Shown: positions 42,173-51,091 of the stretch, one piece after another
Numbering within the stretch: position 1 is the stretch's first letter
Layout of the letters: every line of letters starts with the position of its first letter
Source: Algoriphagus marincola DSM 16067
GTDB taxonomy: Bacteria; Bacteroidota; Bacteroidia; Cytophagales; Cyclobacteriaceae
Length of the DNA stretch: 64,000 bases
NCBI RefSeq assembly: GCF_000429405.1
Contig: NZ_AUBU01000006.1
Span: forward strand, 186,001 to 250,000
Direction of reading: 5' to 3'
Notes under the pieces: generated by a model
What the model was told of the DNA's origin: nothing
Database searches by the model: none
Seen by the model: the letters and a program-made list of their open reading frames with translations, nothing else
Translations under genes and position numbers: made by a program

Positions 42173-44281
42173 TTAGAAGAATTTATATCGATAGTCTTTC
42201 ACATCGGCGAGCTCTTCGAGAGCCATCATCACTTGATAGCTGACTCGTTGTGCTCCGCTTTGTGCTAGCTGTGATTGATATGCTGTGTAATCAGCGATTT
42301 CGGCAGCCGGCGTAAGGGCATTAAGCTTTCCTACCAAGACTCCGATATCCTCTTGGATTGGTTGGGAAAGCTGTCCTTCTGAAAGCCCGAAGATCGCTCC
42401 TACTGCCTTTGGTGCAAAGCCAATTCCCGGAATCACGGATGAGCTAAGCTTCAGATCAGGAATTTCATTTAATGAAGCATCATCTCCATAGACAGCCTTC
42501 ATTTCTTCTAAAGTAGACTTTCCTGCAAGGGCTTCTTTGATCAAAGCTGCTTTCTTGTCATTTCTTACCTGACCCTCTACTTGATCTCTCACATCAGCAA
42601 GTTCTGCGTCGCCTTCCTCTTTCTTGCTTACTAGGGAAGCTACGATGTAGGCATTGTCTAGTTCAAAGACAGGAGATACTTCACCTTCTGAAGCTTCTGC
42701 GAAAGCCCATCGAATGATCTCGCGTGCATTCTGTAGGTTGTTTAGGTTTCTTGCACCAGCATCTACATTATTTGCCTGAAGTACTCGGTAGTTCTGATCA
42801 ATAGCGTTTTCAGAAAATTCATTTCTATTTCCAGACTCTGCTGCGAAAGCATCTGCATTTCTGAATGCTTCATTGCGAGTAGCATCTGAGGCGATCAATT
42901 CCTTTTGAAGAACTGCGATAGAAGTGTATTCAGATTGTGGCAGTTCAGTCACCTCGATGATGTGGAAACCATATTCTGTCTCCACTAGATTTGGCAATAA
43001 GCCGGTAGATCTTCTCGCATAGGTTGCGTTTGCAAATTCTTCCACAAACTCCTCTTTGGCAAACCATCCTAGGTCTCCGCCCTGCTGAGCCGTACCATCT
43101 TGACCATAGGTTCTTGCTGCTGCCGCAAAATCACCACCTTCTTTCAAGTCCTGAAGAACTTCTTCTGCTTGTGATTTGATACCAGCTTTGGCTACATCAT
43201 CCATTCCTTCTGTACTGAAAAGGATGTGCGATGCTCTCATTCTTGGAGTGCCTTCGTACTTCTTGGTCACCTTGAAGCTGATGTAAGTAGAATTAGCTGT
43301 TACAAAAGGACCGTAAGTCACACCTTCTACAAACTCATCTGTATTTCTAGTGAAATCCTGAGGAAACTCATCTCCCGGACGGAAAGTGTAGAATGCCGGA
43401 CGGATATCTGAGTTTCTGTTTACAAAAACAGAATCCTGATCGCTGTTGCGAAGTTCCTCAGTCAACTGAGTGATTTCTTCAATTACCTCCGCTGAATCAG
43501 CAGCACTTGGAAGGATGGAGAAATTCACATATTCGATATTGGCTGTATTTCCAGTCTGAAACTTTTCCTTGTTCTCACGGAGGTAGGTTTGCATTTCAGC
43601 TTCGGTTACGCTTACCGCTGAATCAGGGACAGCATAGTAAGGGACAAAAAGAATGGAAGTCTCAGCAATGGTATTTGCTGCTTTGTATTCCATTTTGCCT
43701 TCTGCTGAAGTTGCATATTCGGAAGTACCAAGAAGATTATCGTATTTGATACGAAGACGAGAGTCTGCGAAAAGTTGCTCTTGCTGTGCCCAGAAAGCTT
43801 GTTGAGCAGGATCTGCTGTTTCTAGAGACTGAAGAAAGCTGATTAGCTGTGTTTTGTCAAATTGACCAGTCTGTGGATTGACCAATTGCTGACGAAGCTC
43901 AGGGACGATGTTTTTTCCTTGCACCATATCGACCAATTCTTCTGGAGAAATGGTAAGACCAAGTTTTTCATATTCTTCTTTGAAAACCTTGTCTACAATC
44001 ATGGACTGCCAAGCTTGCTCACGCACAGAGAACATTTCTACTTCAGAAGGAGCTCTTCCTGTCCGTTGCTGATAAGCTATTCGAAATTCCTCCACCTTAT
44101 CCACATACTCTTGGTAGGTGACATCTTCGCCGGCGATCTCACCGACTACAGGGTTATTGTTTCCGAGAAGGCTGGAGTTTGGGCTTAGTAAATCCCCGCC
44201 CAAAAGGAATAGAATCAACCCGCCTGCGATTACGCCGATAGCGAGACCTGTCCGCTGTCTTATTTCTTTAATTAATGCCAT
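42173..44281 (-). CDS. ppiD: Membrane-anchored periplasmic peptidyl-prolyl isomerase (PpiD/SurA-like)
   Basis: This is a 702-aa protein with one N-terminal membrane anchor (GLAIGVIAGGLILFLLGGDLL, about residues 12-32) and a long periplasmic part. The parvulin domain is at about 345-450 (RASHILFSTEGMDD, GGDLGWFAKEEF, EYGFHIIEV). A second, degenerate parvulin-like region may follow. It assists folding of envelope proteins. The promoter TTTG-N19-TTATTTTG lies just upstream, and a strong palindromic terminator downstream. It follows the CNNM-type gene by 85 bp. Confidence 0.93.
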   Translation of the reverse strand: MALIKEIRQRTGLAIGVIAGGLILFLLGGDLLSPNSSLLGNNNPVVGEIAGEDVTYQEYVDKVEEFRIAYQQRTGRAPSEVEMFSVREQAWQSMIVDKVFKEEYEKLGLTISPEELVDMVQGKNIVPELRQQLVNPQTGQFDKTQLISFLQSLETADPAQQAFWAQQEQLFADSRLRIKYDNLLGTSEYATSAEGKMEYKAANTIAETSILFVPYYAVPDSAVSVTEAEMQTYLRENKEKFQTGNTANIEYVNFSILPSAADSAEVIEEITQLTEELRNSDQDSVFVNRNSDIRPAFYTFRPGDEFPQDFTRNTDEFVEGVTYGPFVTANSTYISFKVTKKYEGTPRMRASHILFSTEGMDDVAKAGIKSQAEEVLQDLKEGGDFAAAARTYGQDGTAQQGGDLGWFAKEEFVEEFANATYARRSTGLLPNLVETEYGFHIIEVTELPQSEYTSIAVLQKELIASDATRNEAFRNADAFAAESGNRNEFSENAIDQNYRVLQANNVDAGARNLNNLQNAREIIRWAFAEASEGEVSPVFELDNAYIVASLVSKKEEGDAELADVRDQVEGQVRNDKKAALIKEALAGKSTLEEMKAVYGDDASLNEIPDLKLSSSVIPGIGFAPKAVGAIFGLSEGQLSQPIQEDIGVLVGKLNALTPAAEIADYTAYQSQLAQSGAQRVSYQVMMALEELADVKDYRYKFF

Positions 44282-44311
44282 TAGTTTTAGTACACTTTTT
44301 TAGAAGAGACG

Positions 44312-44342
44312 CAAAATAACGGCATTGCGAACGATTTTCAAA
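44312..44342 (-). promoter_or_regulatory. Bacteroidota-type promoter of ppiD
   Basis: On the minus strand a perfect -33 TTTG (44339-44342), a 19-nt spacer and TTATTTTG (one mismatch to TAnnTTTG, 44312-44319) precede the ppiD ATG at 44281 by about 30 nt. Confidence 0.58.
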
Positions 44343-44366
44343 ATATATTCTGAATCAAAGCTTTAT

Positions 44367-45647
44367 CTATAAAATTGCTGAATGGTTGATTTTCAGGCGA
44401 AGTGAATCGATTCGGTGCTCTTGCTTAGATACAACAGAGAATGTGTAAGGCCCGATGATTATGGATTCACCTTTTTTAGGAAGGTTTTCTGTGTAAGAAA
44501 GAATCAAACCGGATAGGGTCTCATAGTCTCCAAGAGGCAATTCCCATCCATATTTATCATTCAGATAGTCGATTTCATGTCGGGCGCTCAGGAGAAATTC
44601 GTGCTCGGAAATTTTCTGCTCGATCAGATCGTCGCTGTCATACTCATCTTCGATCTCTCCAAAAATCTCTTCAATAATATCTTCCATCGAGACGATCCCA
44701 CTCGTACCGCCAAACTCATCTACGACCAAAGCGAGACTTTTGCGCTCTTGGATAAATTGGATCAGCAGCTCATTGGCAAGTGCAGATTCTGGTACGATGA
44801 TGATTGGCGTCAGGATTTCCTCGATGGTTTTGGGCTTTTTGAAAAGCTCTAGCTGATGACAGTAGCCGATTACATCGTCGATGGTTTCCCGATACACGAT
44901 GATTTTCGAGTGTCCACTTTCTGCAAAGACCTCTTTGAGTTCTTCAATGTCGTCTTCTACTTCCACTGCTACGATGTCTGTCCTTGGAATCATACATTCC
45001 CGGACCCGGATGGTTTTAAACTCCACCGCATTGTCAAAAATCTTGGTGTCGATTTCGGGATTTCCCTCAGATTTGTCCTGCTGAAGGTGGTTTTGGATAA
45101 AGCTATTAAGGTCCGTAACGGTAAAAACCGGCTTGTCCTCGCTGTATTCTAGCCTTAAGATTTTTGTGATAAAAAATCGGGAAAGTCCCACCACGGCCCA
45201 AACTACCGGGTACATCAGGTAATAAATGATCAAAAAAGGGAGGGCGAAAACGTTTAACATGCTGTTTGGATTGAGCATGAAAAGGCTTTTTGGCAAGAAC
45301 TCAGCTGTCACCAAAACAATGATGGTGGAAATCACTGTTTGCAAAATCAAAATCACTGCCTGCTGATTGAATCCTTCTGGTAGCCAGGCGGCCAATGGTG
45401 GTTCCAAGAGAAAAGCCATGAAAATACCATAAAGAACCAAGGAAATGGTATTTCCCATCAAAGTGGTCCCAATAAACTGACCCGGCTGCTGCACAAATCC
45501 ACTCAGCACTTTACCTGCAAAGGCGCCCTGCTTGCTCTGTAGCTCTATCTGAAGTTTGTTAGCTGAGATGTAAGCGATTTCTATCCCCGAAAAGAAAGCC
45601 GAAAAAAGTAGGGTGATGATGACGTAAATCAAATAGCTGGTTTCCAT
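44367..45647 (-). CDS. CNNM/CorC-type membrane protein with CBS pair (hemolysin family)
   Basis: This 426-aa protein has an N-terminal DUF21/CNNM membrane domain of four helices (LIYVIITLLFSAFFSGIEIAYISAN at the start), a CBS-domain pair (RVRECMIPRTDIVAVEV near 200, LALVVDEFGGTSGIVSMEDI near 305) and a C-terminal CorC_HlyC domain. Such proteins are linked to Mg2+ or Co2+ transport. I do not call it GldE because the N-terminus lacks GldE features I would expect and gldD is not adjacent. It lies 6 bp downstream of a small membrane protein gene, which overlaps lptC. Confidence 0.9.
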   Translation of the reverse strand: METSYLIYVIITLLFSAFFSGIEIAYISANKLQIELQSKQGAFAGKVLSGFVQQPGQFIGTTLMGNTISLVLYGIFMAFLLEPPLAAWLPEGFNQQAVILILQTVISTIIVLVTAEFLPKSLFMLNPNSMLNVFALPFLIIYYLMYPVVWAVVGLSRFFITKILRLEYSEDKPVFTVTDLNSFIQNHLQQDKSEGNPEIDTKIFDNAVEFKTIRVRECMIPRTDIVAVEVEDDIEELKEVFAESGHSKIIVYRETIDDVIGYCHQLELFKKPKTIEEILTPIIIVPESALANELLIQFIQERKSLALVVDEFGGTSGIVSMEDIIEEIFGEIEDEYDSDDLIEQKISEHEFLLSARHEIDYLNDKYGWELPLGDYETLSGLILSYTENLPKKGESIIIGPYTFSVVSKQEHRIDSLRLKINHSAIL

Positions 45648-45653
45648 GAATGC

Positions 45654-45863
45654 TTATCGCTTATTTTTCTTTTTTCCCTGTGGAGGCTCATTTTGCTGTT
45701 CTTCAGCGCGTTTGGTTTTTCGATACTGAAACCAAAATAGCAAGGCCACAGCAAACATAAAAATCGTGTATGAAAAACCGATTCCTACTGTCATGGTCTG
45801 ATGTACTCCAATGATAATCAGAGCCAAAGCGAGGGAAAGGATTAGGACATCTGCTAACTTCAT
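45654..45863 (-). CDS. Small two-helix membrane protein
   Basis: This 69-aa protein has two hydrophobic segments (VLILSLALALIIIGVHQTM and GFSYTIFMFAVALLFWFQY) and a basic tail (KTKRAEEQQ ... GKKKNKR). No family is recognised. It overlaps the end of lptC by 4 nt (ATGA) and is 6 bp before the CNNM gene, so it is in the same operon. It could be an accessory of LptC or of the transporter, or unrelated. Confidence 0.72.
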   Translation of the reverse strand: MKLADVLILSLALALIIIGVHQTMTVGIGFSYTIFMFAVALLFWFQYRKTKRAEEQQNEPPQGKKKNKR

Positions 45864-46402
45864 AAATTTTCTCCGGGAAGTACCGTCCGACTATCACGGA
45901 CATTCTTCAGGGTGTAATTGGTAAAACTCTCATCAGCGACCATACCTGTACCGTTGAATAGCGTTTGCTTATCTCGAACGGTCACAAAGGTCTCTGTGTA
46001 AATGATTTTTTTATTCGGATCCCAAAAAAGCTCCTCTGCCTGTAAGTGCTGATCTTCGATTTCGTTGTCCACCTGGACATTTCCCTGCCCACGGTATAGG
46101 TTTTCTTTTTTATCAAAAAAGGCCTTATCAGCTTGGATTTTCGTGCTTGGTGTCCCGTCTTTTTCAAAAAACTGTATTTCGATTCCTTCCGGAAATTCCA
46201 TGTCTCCTTCCAAGAATTCCATTTGCTTGGGTGCTCGAATTTCGGATCGCAGGAGTGCAGAGTCAGATTCGATGATGTGAATATTCGTGGCGACATTGAT
46301 CGGGCCATCGTACACTTGTAGCGCGGATGCATCCACATCCTCCCGGCAGGAAATGATGGAAAGGCTAAAGAATAGTAGAATTGCTGCAAACAACTGCTTC
46401 AT
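45860..46402 (-). CDS. lptC: LPS export periplasmic protein LptC
   Basis: This 180-aa protein has an N-terminal lipoprotein-like signal (LFAAILLFFSLSIISC) and an LptC beta-jellyroll: MEFLEGDMEFPEGIEIQFFE, TKIQADKAFFDKKENLYRGQGNV-like (split across strands) and GTGMVADESFTNYTLKNV. It passes LPS from the inner-membrane LptBFG complex toward LptA. The ATG at 46402 is preferred to a GTG one codon upstream. It is followed by a small membrane protein (4-nt overlap) and a CNNM protein; lptA, lptB, lptF and lptG are not here. Confidence 0.9.
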   Translation of the reverse strand: MKQLFAAILLFFSLSIISCREDVDASALQVYDGPINVATNIHIIESDSALLRSEIRAPKQMEFLEGDMEFPEGIEIQFFEKDGTPSTKIQADKAFFDKKENLYRGQGNVQVDNEIEDQHLQAEELFWDPNKKIIYTETFVTVRDKQTLFNGTGMVADESFTNYTLKNVRDSRTVLPGENL

Positions 46403-46435
46403 CACGCAAAGATACGAGACATTTTTTGATGGGGT

Positions 46436-46467
46436 TTAATAAAAAAAGGCAGCCTAAGGACTGCCTT
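46436..46467 (-). terminator. Intrinsic terminator of the TPR gene
   Basis: An 8-bp perfect stem (AAAGGCAG / CTGCCTTT) with an 8-nt loop is followed on the minus strand by at least seven T residues. It separates the TPR gene from lptC. Confidence 0.88.
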
Positions 46468-46488
46468 TCAAATATGTTTTGTGTCGGA

Positions 46489-47793
46489 TTAGTCTCTTGT
46501 TGCCAAGGTGACGGTCTCTCCAATCCAGCATCCTGTATTGATGGTGGATCCTGCCTGAAGGCCTTCTGTGAAGAGCTCTTCTTTGGAAGGGAATCTAGAT
46601 CGCGCACTAGCCATACCTTGAGAGTCTCCTGCTCGCTGATAGGCATTGTAAGCTGCGATGTAGATAGAGTAATCTTTAGCACGTGACTGACCACCTCTAC
46701 AATCGTTGAACGAGTTCATGTAAAGCTGCGCAACCAAGGTATACGCATCCTTCACCAATTCTTCATTAAGAGAAGCGGCTTGCTTAGCAGCATTTCTCGC
46801 GTCAGACTTACGGCCCATGTTTCCATAGATTTTAGCCAATTCCATCTGCATCTCGCCACGCTGCGTGTCGTTTTCAGCCAGCTCCAAAGCTTTTTCCACT
46901 ACAGGAAGCGCTTTTTCATAATCTTGAGCCTGCATGTATCGCATTGCTCTTACTTGAGAAGTAGAGTAAGTTGGATTCTTGGAATCTATCAATTCCAAAG
47001 CTGTCAAGAAAGCATCCGAAGAGAAGCACTTATACTGCACGGAGTACTTGAAGATCTGATTTGCAAGTGCCTCATTGGTAGGATCAGCAGCTAGCTTAGG
47101 ACCCATCGTATTTTCGATAAAGTCACAATCAATCAGCTTCATGGCCACAAGAATTGTTTCTGTAGTGCTTTTTGGACGAGAAACATCTTTTCCTTCAGCA
47201 GCCATCTTATCAAGATCTACCTGAATTTTATCATAGATTGCCAATACCTCTTCTGGCTCATAAGCCTTGTTGTATGCATTGTGACGGTAAACTGCATCGA
47301 AGTAAGCAGCATATAGATCGACCAAAGACAGTTCTCCATTTAATTCCATAGCACGCTCAAAGTCGGCTACAACATCTCCTAGCTTTTCTTTTGTGCCTTT
47401 GTAAAAGCCATAACCGAAATAGGCTTTGTTCTCAATCCACTTGGGTGCATTGTCATAGATCTGATCACGCTTATCGTAGATAGCCATCACAGAGTCCTGA
47501 TATACTCGTTTCTGAGCTTCGTCAGCAGTCGCATCAGCAGCACCTTTATAGATGGTCACACCGTTGATATAGATAGACTCATTGAGTTCCGGTACATTCA
47601 CCAATAGCCAGTTGAGTGGTCCGGTCGCCTCTATAAATTGCTCGGCTTTCATGTAGTCGGTGTAGGCTGCGTTTAATTCTCTAGCCTTGGCTTCTTCCGC
47701 AGAATCAGCTGGCCAGTTCCATCCATCCTGGGCCTGCACCATGCCTGCCAGGAGTAAGGCTGAAAGCCCCAGTAAGGTTGATTTAATTTTCAT
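46489..47793 (-). CDS. Secreted tetratricopeptide-repeat protein
   Basis: This 434-aa protein has a signal peptide (LLGLSALLLAGMVQAQ). The rest is helical with TPR-like pairs, clearest at MQAQDYEKALPVVEKALEL and QMELAKIYGNMGRKSDARN around residues 290-340. Five cysteines occur after the signal peptide, including CDF, CF and a C-terminal CW. Location is likely periplasmic. It lies 39 bp downstream of an outer-membrane protein gene on the same strand, a pairing that suggests a shared envelope role. No specific function is recognised. Confidence 0.8.
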   Translation of the reverse strand: MKIKSTLLGLSALLLAGMVQAQDGWNWPADSAEEAKARELNAAYTDYMKAEQFIEATGPLNWLLVNVPELNESIYINGVTIYKGAADATADEAQKRVYQDSVMAIYDKRDQIYDNAPKWIENKAYFGYGFYKGTKEKLGDVVADFERAMELNGELSLVDLYAAYFDAVYRHNAYNKAYEPEEVLAIYDKIQVDLDKMAAEGKDVSRPKSTTETILVAMKLIDCDFIENTMGPKLAADPTNEALANQIFKYSVQYKCFSSDAFLTALELIDSKNPTYSTSQVRAMRYMQAQDYEKALPVVEKALELAENDTQRGEMQMELAKIYGNMGRKSDARNAAKQAASLNEELVKDAYTLVAQLYMNSFNDCRGGQSRAKDYSIYIAAYNAYQRAGDSQGMASARSRFPSKEELFTEGLQAGSTINTGCWIGETVTLATRD

Positions 47794-47832
47794 GGTTTCT
47801 AATTGGTTTTTATTCGGTTTAATAGTTTTATC

Positions 47833-49116
47833 TTATTCAAATACCCGCTTGTAGAACCAGGTGTTATCATTCAAAGAGAATCCTAGGGAGAAGTTTACGT
47901 AGGTTTCTCTGACAAGCCCTGAGTCCACGGTTCCTCTTTGACCAATCTTCATGGCCAAGTTCACTACGGACAGTTGATTAACACGAAATGAAGTTCCAAA
48001 GTTAATGCCAAGGTCATTGATCTGTGTGTTGTTCAGTACATACGGAGTCTGCTGAAATTCAAATCCTGCCCGGTAAGTAGAGCGCTTAGCAAGGTTGTCC
48101 ACAGACAGATAATCAGGAACATATTCAAATCCCAGCCCCACTTTGATCGCCTGCTGAAGTTGAAGTGGATCACCTAGAAAGCTTCTGAAATCTGCAAAGT
48201 CTTGATACTGACCCTCTAGCCCTACGATAAATTTATTGGCTCGCTCATAACTCACTCCAAATCCGTAACGATTTGGTATTGAAATACTTCCCCTCAAATC
48301 ATCTGCAAGCAGGTCCCCCGGCGTTTCGGGGTCGCTAGCTTGGCCAAATGCTGCTAGTTTGGCAAAAGCTTTTCCACGGAGATCGCCTATTCTCTGATAA
48401 ATGGCGCCCAGATGAAGGTTTCCATTTTCACTTACAGGGAAAAAGTAGTGCGCCCCAAATTTGAAGCCCACATCACTGATTGTTAATCTTTCATAAAATT
48501 CGGAAGTGTTCCCTACTTGAGTTCCTAAGGTGTCGAAAATAGACAGCTGATTGGTTCGGATCGTAGATCCAAAAAAGTAGGATGCATGGAATCCAAGGCT
48601 CAGGTTTTTAGCAACCAAAAACCCACCACTAAGGTAGGCTTCCGAGATTCCACCGTCTCCGGTAATAGTATTGAAGCTGCTGAGATCTGTGCCTGCCACC
48701 TGACTAGTAATCTCCAAGTCATAGTTTACCGAGGTGAGTTGATTGAGACCCATACCCATGGTAAACTTTGTAGGCTTGAAGGGAAGCGACATGGCGATGT
48801 AAGAAAGTCCTCCTCCATCTACATCTGCTGTCTCAGAGCCGTTATTAGCATTGATTCGCTTGTAATTCAGTGCCGCCTGAAAGTTGAAAATCGTATTTCG
48901 GGTCTGAAGGGCCGGATTGACATAGTTGGGATTCCAGCCTGTACCGAAGCTTATTCCAAGTCCACCGTTTCCTTGATTGTGAGTGAGTCCTGAATAATTG
49001 AATTCACCGATTCCAAGGGCCGAGTAAGTAGATGCACTCGACTGTGCCTTTACCTCAGTAAATAATAAAAGGGTGCAGCAAACACCCAACAACTGCCATT
49101 TAATTTTGCTCAACAT
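47833..49116 (-). CDS. Outer-membrane beta-barrel protein (OmpP1/FadL-like)
   Basis: This is a 427-aa secreted protein. A signal peptide (LLGVCCTLLLFTEVKAQ) precedes SSASTYSALGIGEFNYSG, typical of Bacteroidota OMP genes of this type, and a set of alternating strands ending in a WFYKRVFE tail. It is likely a transport or assembly barrel. Its start overlaps the end of coaX by 17 nt, so they are coupled, and it is followed by the secreted TPR protein. A FadL-like role in hydrophobic-compound uptake is a guess from general likeness. Confidence 0.75.
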   Translation of the reverse strand: MLSKIKWQLLGVCCTLLLFTEVKAQSSASTYSALGIGEFNYSGLTHNQGNGGLGISFGTGWNPNYVNPALQTRNTIFNFQAALNYKRINANNGSETADVDGGGLSYIAMSLPFKPTKFTMGMGLNQLTSVNYDLEITSQVAGTDLSSFNTITGDGGISEAYLSGGFLVAKNLSLGFHASYFFGSTIRTNQLSIFDTLGTQVGNTSEFYERLTISDVGFKFGAHYFFPVSENGNLHLGAIYQRIGDLRGKAFAKLAAFGQASDPETPGDLLADDLRGSISIPNRYGFGVSYERANKFIVGLEGQYQDFADFRSFLGDPLQLQQAIKVGLGFEYVPDYLSVDNLAKRSTYRAGFEFQQTPYVLNNTQINDLGINFGTSFRVNQLSVVNLAMKIGQRGTVDSGLVRETYVNFSLGFSLNDNTWFYKRVFE

Positions 49117-49822
49117 GGTGGTTTAGAATGCAATTCAATCCGCGCAGGACCAAATTTGGGACTACAAATATGTGTGCTTTTGCCAATGAATCAAAAATTT
49201 GGGCATCCCCTCCACAAATAAATACCTGTAAATCGGGATATTCTCGGAGGTAATGTCTGATTTGCCCCTCAATCTCATAGGCTATACCATACCAAATTCC
49301 TGATCTCATTCCATCGACAGTCTTTTTTCCCAAAGGATTAGTGATTTTCTCATTTACCTGAACCAATGGGAGCCTAGCGGTGAATTCATGCATGGCTTTT
49401 GCCCGCATTTGAAGGCCTGGACTGATAGCCCCTCCTTGGTAGACATTGTGTTCGTCCACGAGCTCAAAGGTCATGCAACTGCCCAAGTCCACGCTAAGAC
49501 AAGGCTTCTCTCCAGATAGCTTCCATGCTCCTACTGCTGCGGCAATTCGATCCAATCCCAGCGTTTGAGGCGTTTCATAGCCGTTTTTGATGGGTATTGG
49601 AGTAGCATGAGTCAGAAAAATGAATGGGAAATCCAGTTCCGATTCCAATTCTTCTTTGCTCCACCGGACAGAGGAAATTAGGCAATGCTCAAAGGACTGA
49701 GATCGCCAAAATCCCCTTGCCTCAGCCAATTCCTGAAAGTTTTTTTCCCATATCAAATCCTCTCCCGAAAAGAGAGCGGACTTAATTCGGGAATTACCGA
49801 TATCGATGATGAGATTTTCCAT
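49100..49822 (-). CDS. coaX: Type III pantothenate kinase
   Basis: This 240-aa ASKHA-fold kinase phosphorylates pantothenate in CoA synthesis. It shows LIIDIGNSRIKSALF (phosphate 1), GLDRIAAAVGAW and LSVDLGSCMTFELVD near residue 110-125. I start at ATG 49822 (MENLIIDIGNS); a longer frame adds nine residues without family support. Its 3' end overlaps the OMP gene by 17 nt. The divergent neighbour is anmK. Confidence 0.94.
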   Translation of the reverse strand: MENLIIDIGNSRIKSALFSGEDLIWEKNFQELAEARGFWRSQSFEHCLISSVRWSKEELESELDFPFIFLTHATPIPIKNGYETPQTLGLDRIAAAVGAWKLSGEKPCLSVDLGSCMTFELVDEHNVYQGGAISPGLQMRAKAMHEFTARLPLVQVNEKITNPLGKKTVDGMRSGIWYGIAYEIEGQIRHYLREYPDLQVFICGGDAQIFDSLAKAHIFVVPNLVLRGLNCILNHHVEQN

Positions 49823-49922
49823 TTGGATTAAGCTTCGCAAATTAGCCAATTCAAAAAAGCGGGCATTTTCTTAAATCTAAAATTATCTTTATTCCTCGTT
49901 TCACTTAACAAACATTAACCCC

Positions 49923-50993
49923 ATGGAGTACGCTGCAGATTTAATCGGCCTGATGTCCGGAACTTCCGGTGATGGATTGGATATTGCCTATTGTCGATTT
50001 ACAAAAAAGGAGAATTGGAGTTTTGAGATTCTTCATGCGGAGACGGTACCCTTTCCGGAGGATTTGGCGAGTTTGTTGAGTAAATCACATCAGCTATCAG
50101 GGGAGCATTTGGCCCTATTGGATGTGGATTTTGGAGCTTGGATGGGACTGCAGGTGCGAGATTTTTGTCAGAAAAGAAACTTACAGCCTTTGGCAGTCTG
50201 CTCCCATGGACACACGGTTTTTCATCAACCTGACAAGGGCTTATCCCTTCAAATTGGGAATGGTTGGTCCCTGCATCAATACAGCGGATTGAAAGTAGTC
50301 AATGACTTCCGGATGCTCGATGTGCAATTGGGAGGTCAGGGTGCTCCTTTAGTCCCAATCGGTGACCGCATGCTTTTTTCGGATATGGATTTTTGCCTCA
50401 ATTTGGGTGGAATTGCCAATATTTCCATGGAGTATGCAGGAAAGAGACTGGCCTTTGACACCTGTCCTTTCAATCTATTGCTAAATCCCCTCGCCGAGCA
50501 GCTTGGCGCACCTTACGATGATAAGGGCGCCTGGGCCGCTCAAGGCAAGGTGGATGATGAGCTTTTGAATCGCTTAAATAAAGTTTCTTTTTATCAAAAA
50601 ACCGGAGCCAAATCATTGGGAAGAGAAGACATGGACCGGGACTTTTTTCCCTTGATCGACCAGGTAGCACTTTCTCCAAAGGATATTCTCGCTACGCTGG
50701 TTGAGCATTATGCCATTCAAATTGCTTCTGTCATTCGAAAAAATGCTTCCACTCCAAACCCCATAGTGCTGATTACCGGCGGCGGTGCCTATCATGAAAA
50801 TTTCATAAAAAGACTGGATTCAAAATTGGATTCAAACTGGGAACAGGTAGCGGCATCCAATCAATTGATTGAATTCAAAGAAGCGCTTGTTTTCGCCTTT
50901 TTAGGCTACTTAAGAATTTTAGGGATCGATAATGTCCTTTCGGATGTGACAGGAGCATCAAGGGATTCCTGTTCCGGGACAATTTATGGCTAG
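49923..50993 (+). CDS. anmK: Anhydro-N-acetylmuramic acid kinase
   Basis: This 356-aa ASKHA-fold kinase converts anhydroMurNAc, a cell-wall recycling product, to MurNAc-6-phosphate. It shows LIGLMSGTSGDGLDIAYCRF at the N-terminus, CLNLGGIANIS near 160, and a C-terminal ITGGGAYHENFIKRL. Length is normal. It is transcribed away from coaX through a 100-bp gap. murQ is not nearby. Confidence 0.93.
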   Translation: MEYAADLIGLMSGTSGDGLDIAYCRFTKKENWSFEILHAETVPFPEDLASLLSKSHQLSGEHLALLDVDFGAWMGLQVRDFCQKRNLQPLAVCSHGHTVFHQPDKGLSLQIGNGWSLHQYSGLKVVNDFRMLDVQLGGQGAPLVPIGDRMLFSDMDFCLNLGGIANISMEYAGKRLAFDTCPFNLLLNPLAEQLGAPYDDKGAWAAQGKVDDELLNRLNKVSFYQKTGAKSLGREDMDRDFFPLIDQVALSPKDILATLVEHYAIQIASVIRKNASTPNPIVLITGGGAYHENFIKRLDSKLDSNWEQVAASNQLIEFKEALVFAFLGYLRILGIDNVLSDVTGASRDSCSGTIYG

Positions 50994-51033
50994 GTAAGTC
51001 TGTGGGAGCCAAAGATTCCCCTTATGTATTTTT

Positions 51034-51065
51034 TCTGGGTCAGGCTCGAATATTTTCTATTTTTG
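51034..51065 (+). promoter_or_regulatory. Bacteroidota-type promoter of the glutamate dehydrogenase gene
   Basis: TCTG (one mismatch to TTTG) at 51034-51037, a 20-nt spacer and a perfect -7 TATTTTTG at 51058-51065 precede the ATG at 51092. Confidence 0.65.
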
Positions 51066-51091
51066 CAGAGCAGATATAAACCCAATAAACG

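Noticed and set aside
44367..45647. Assigning the CNNM/CBS protein as gldE
   Set aside because: It looks like a general CorC/hemolysin-family protein, and gldD is 33 kb away; sequence alone does not support GldE.
46407..46414. Perfect -7 box TATCTTTG on the minus strand just before lptC
   Set aside because: No -33 element lies at the right distance and it would place the transcript start on the ATG itself.
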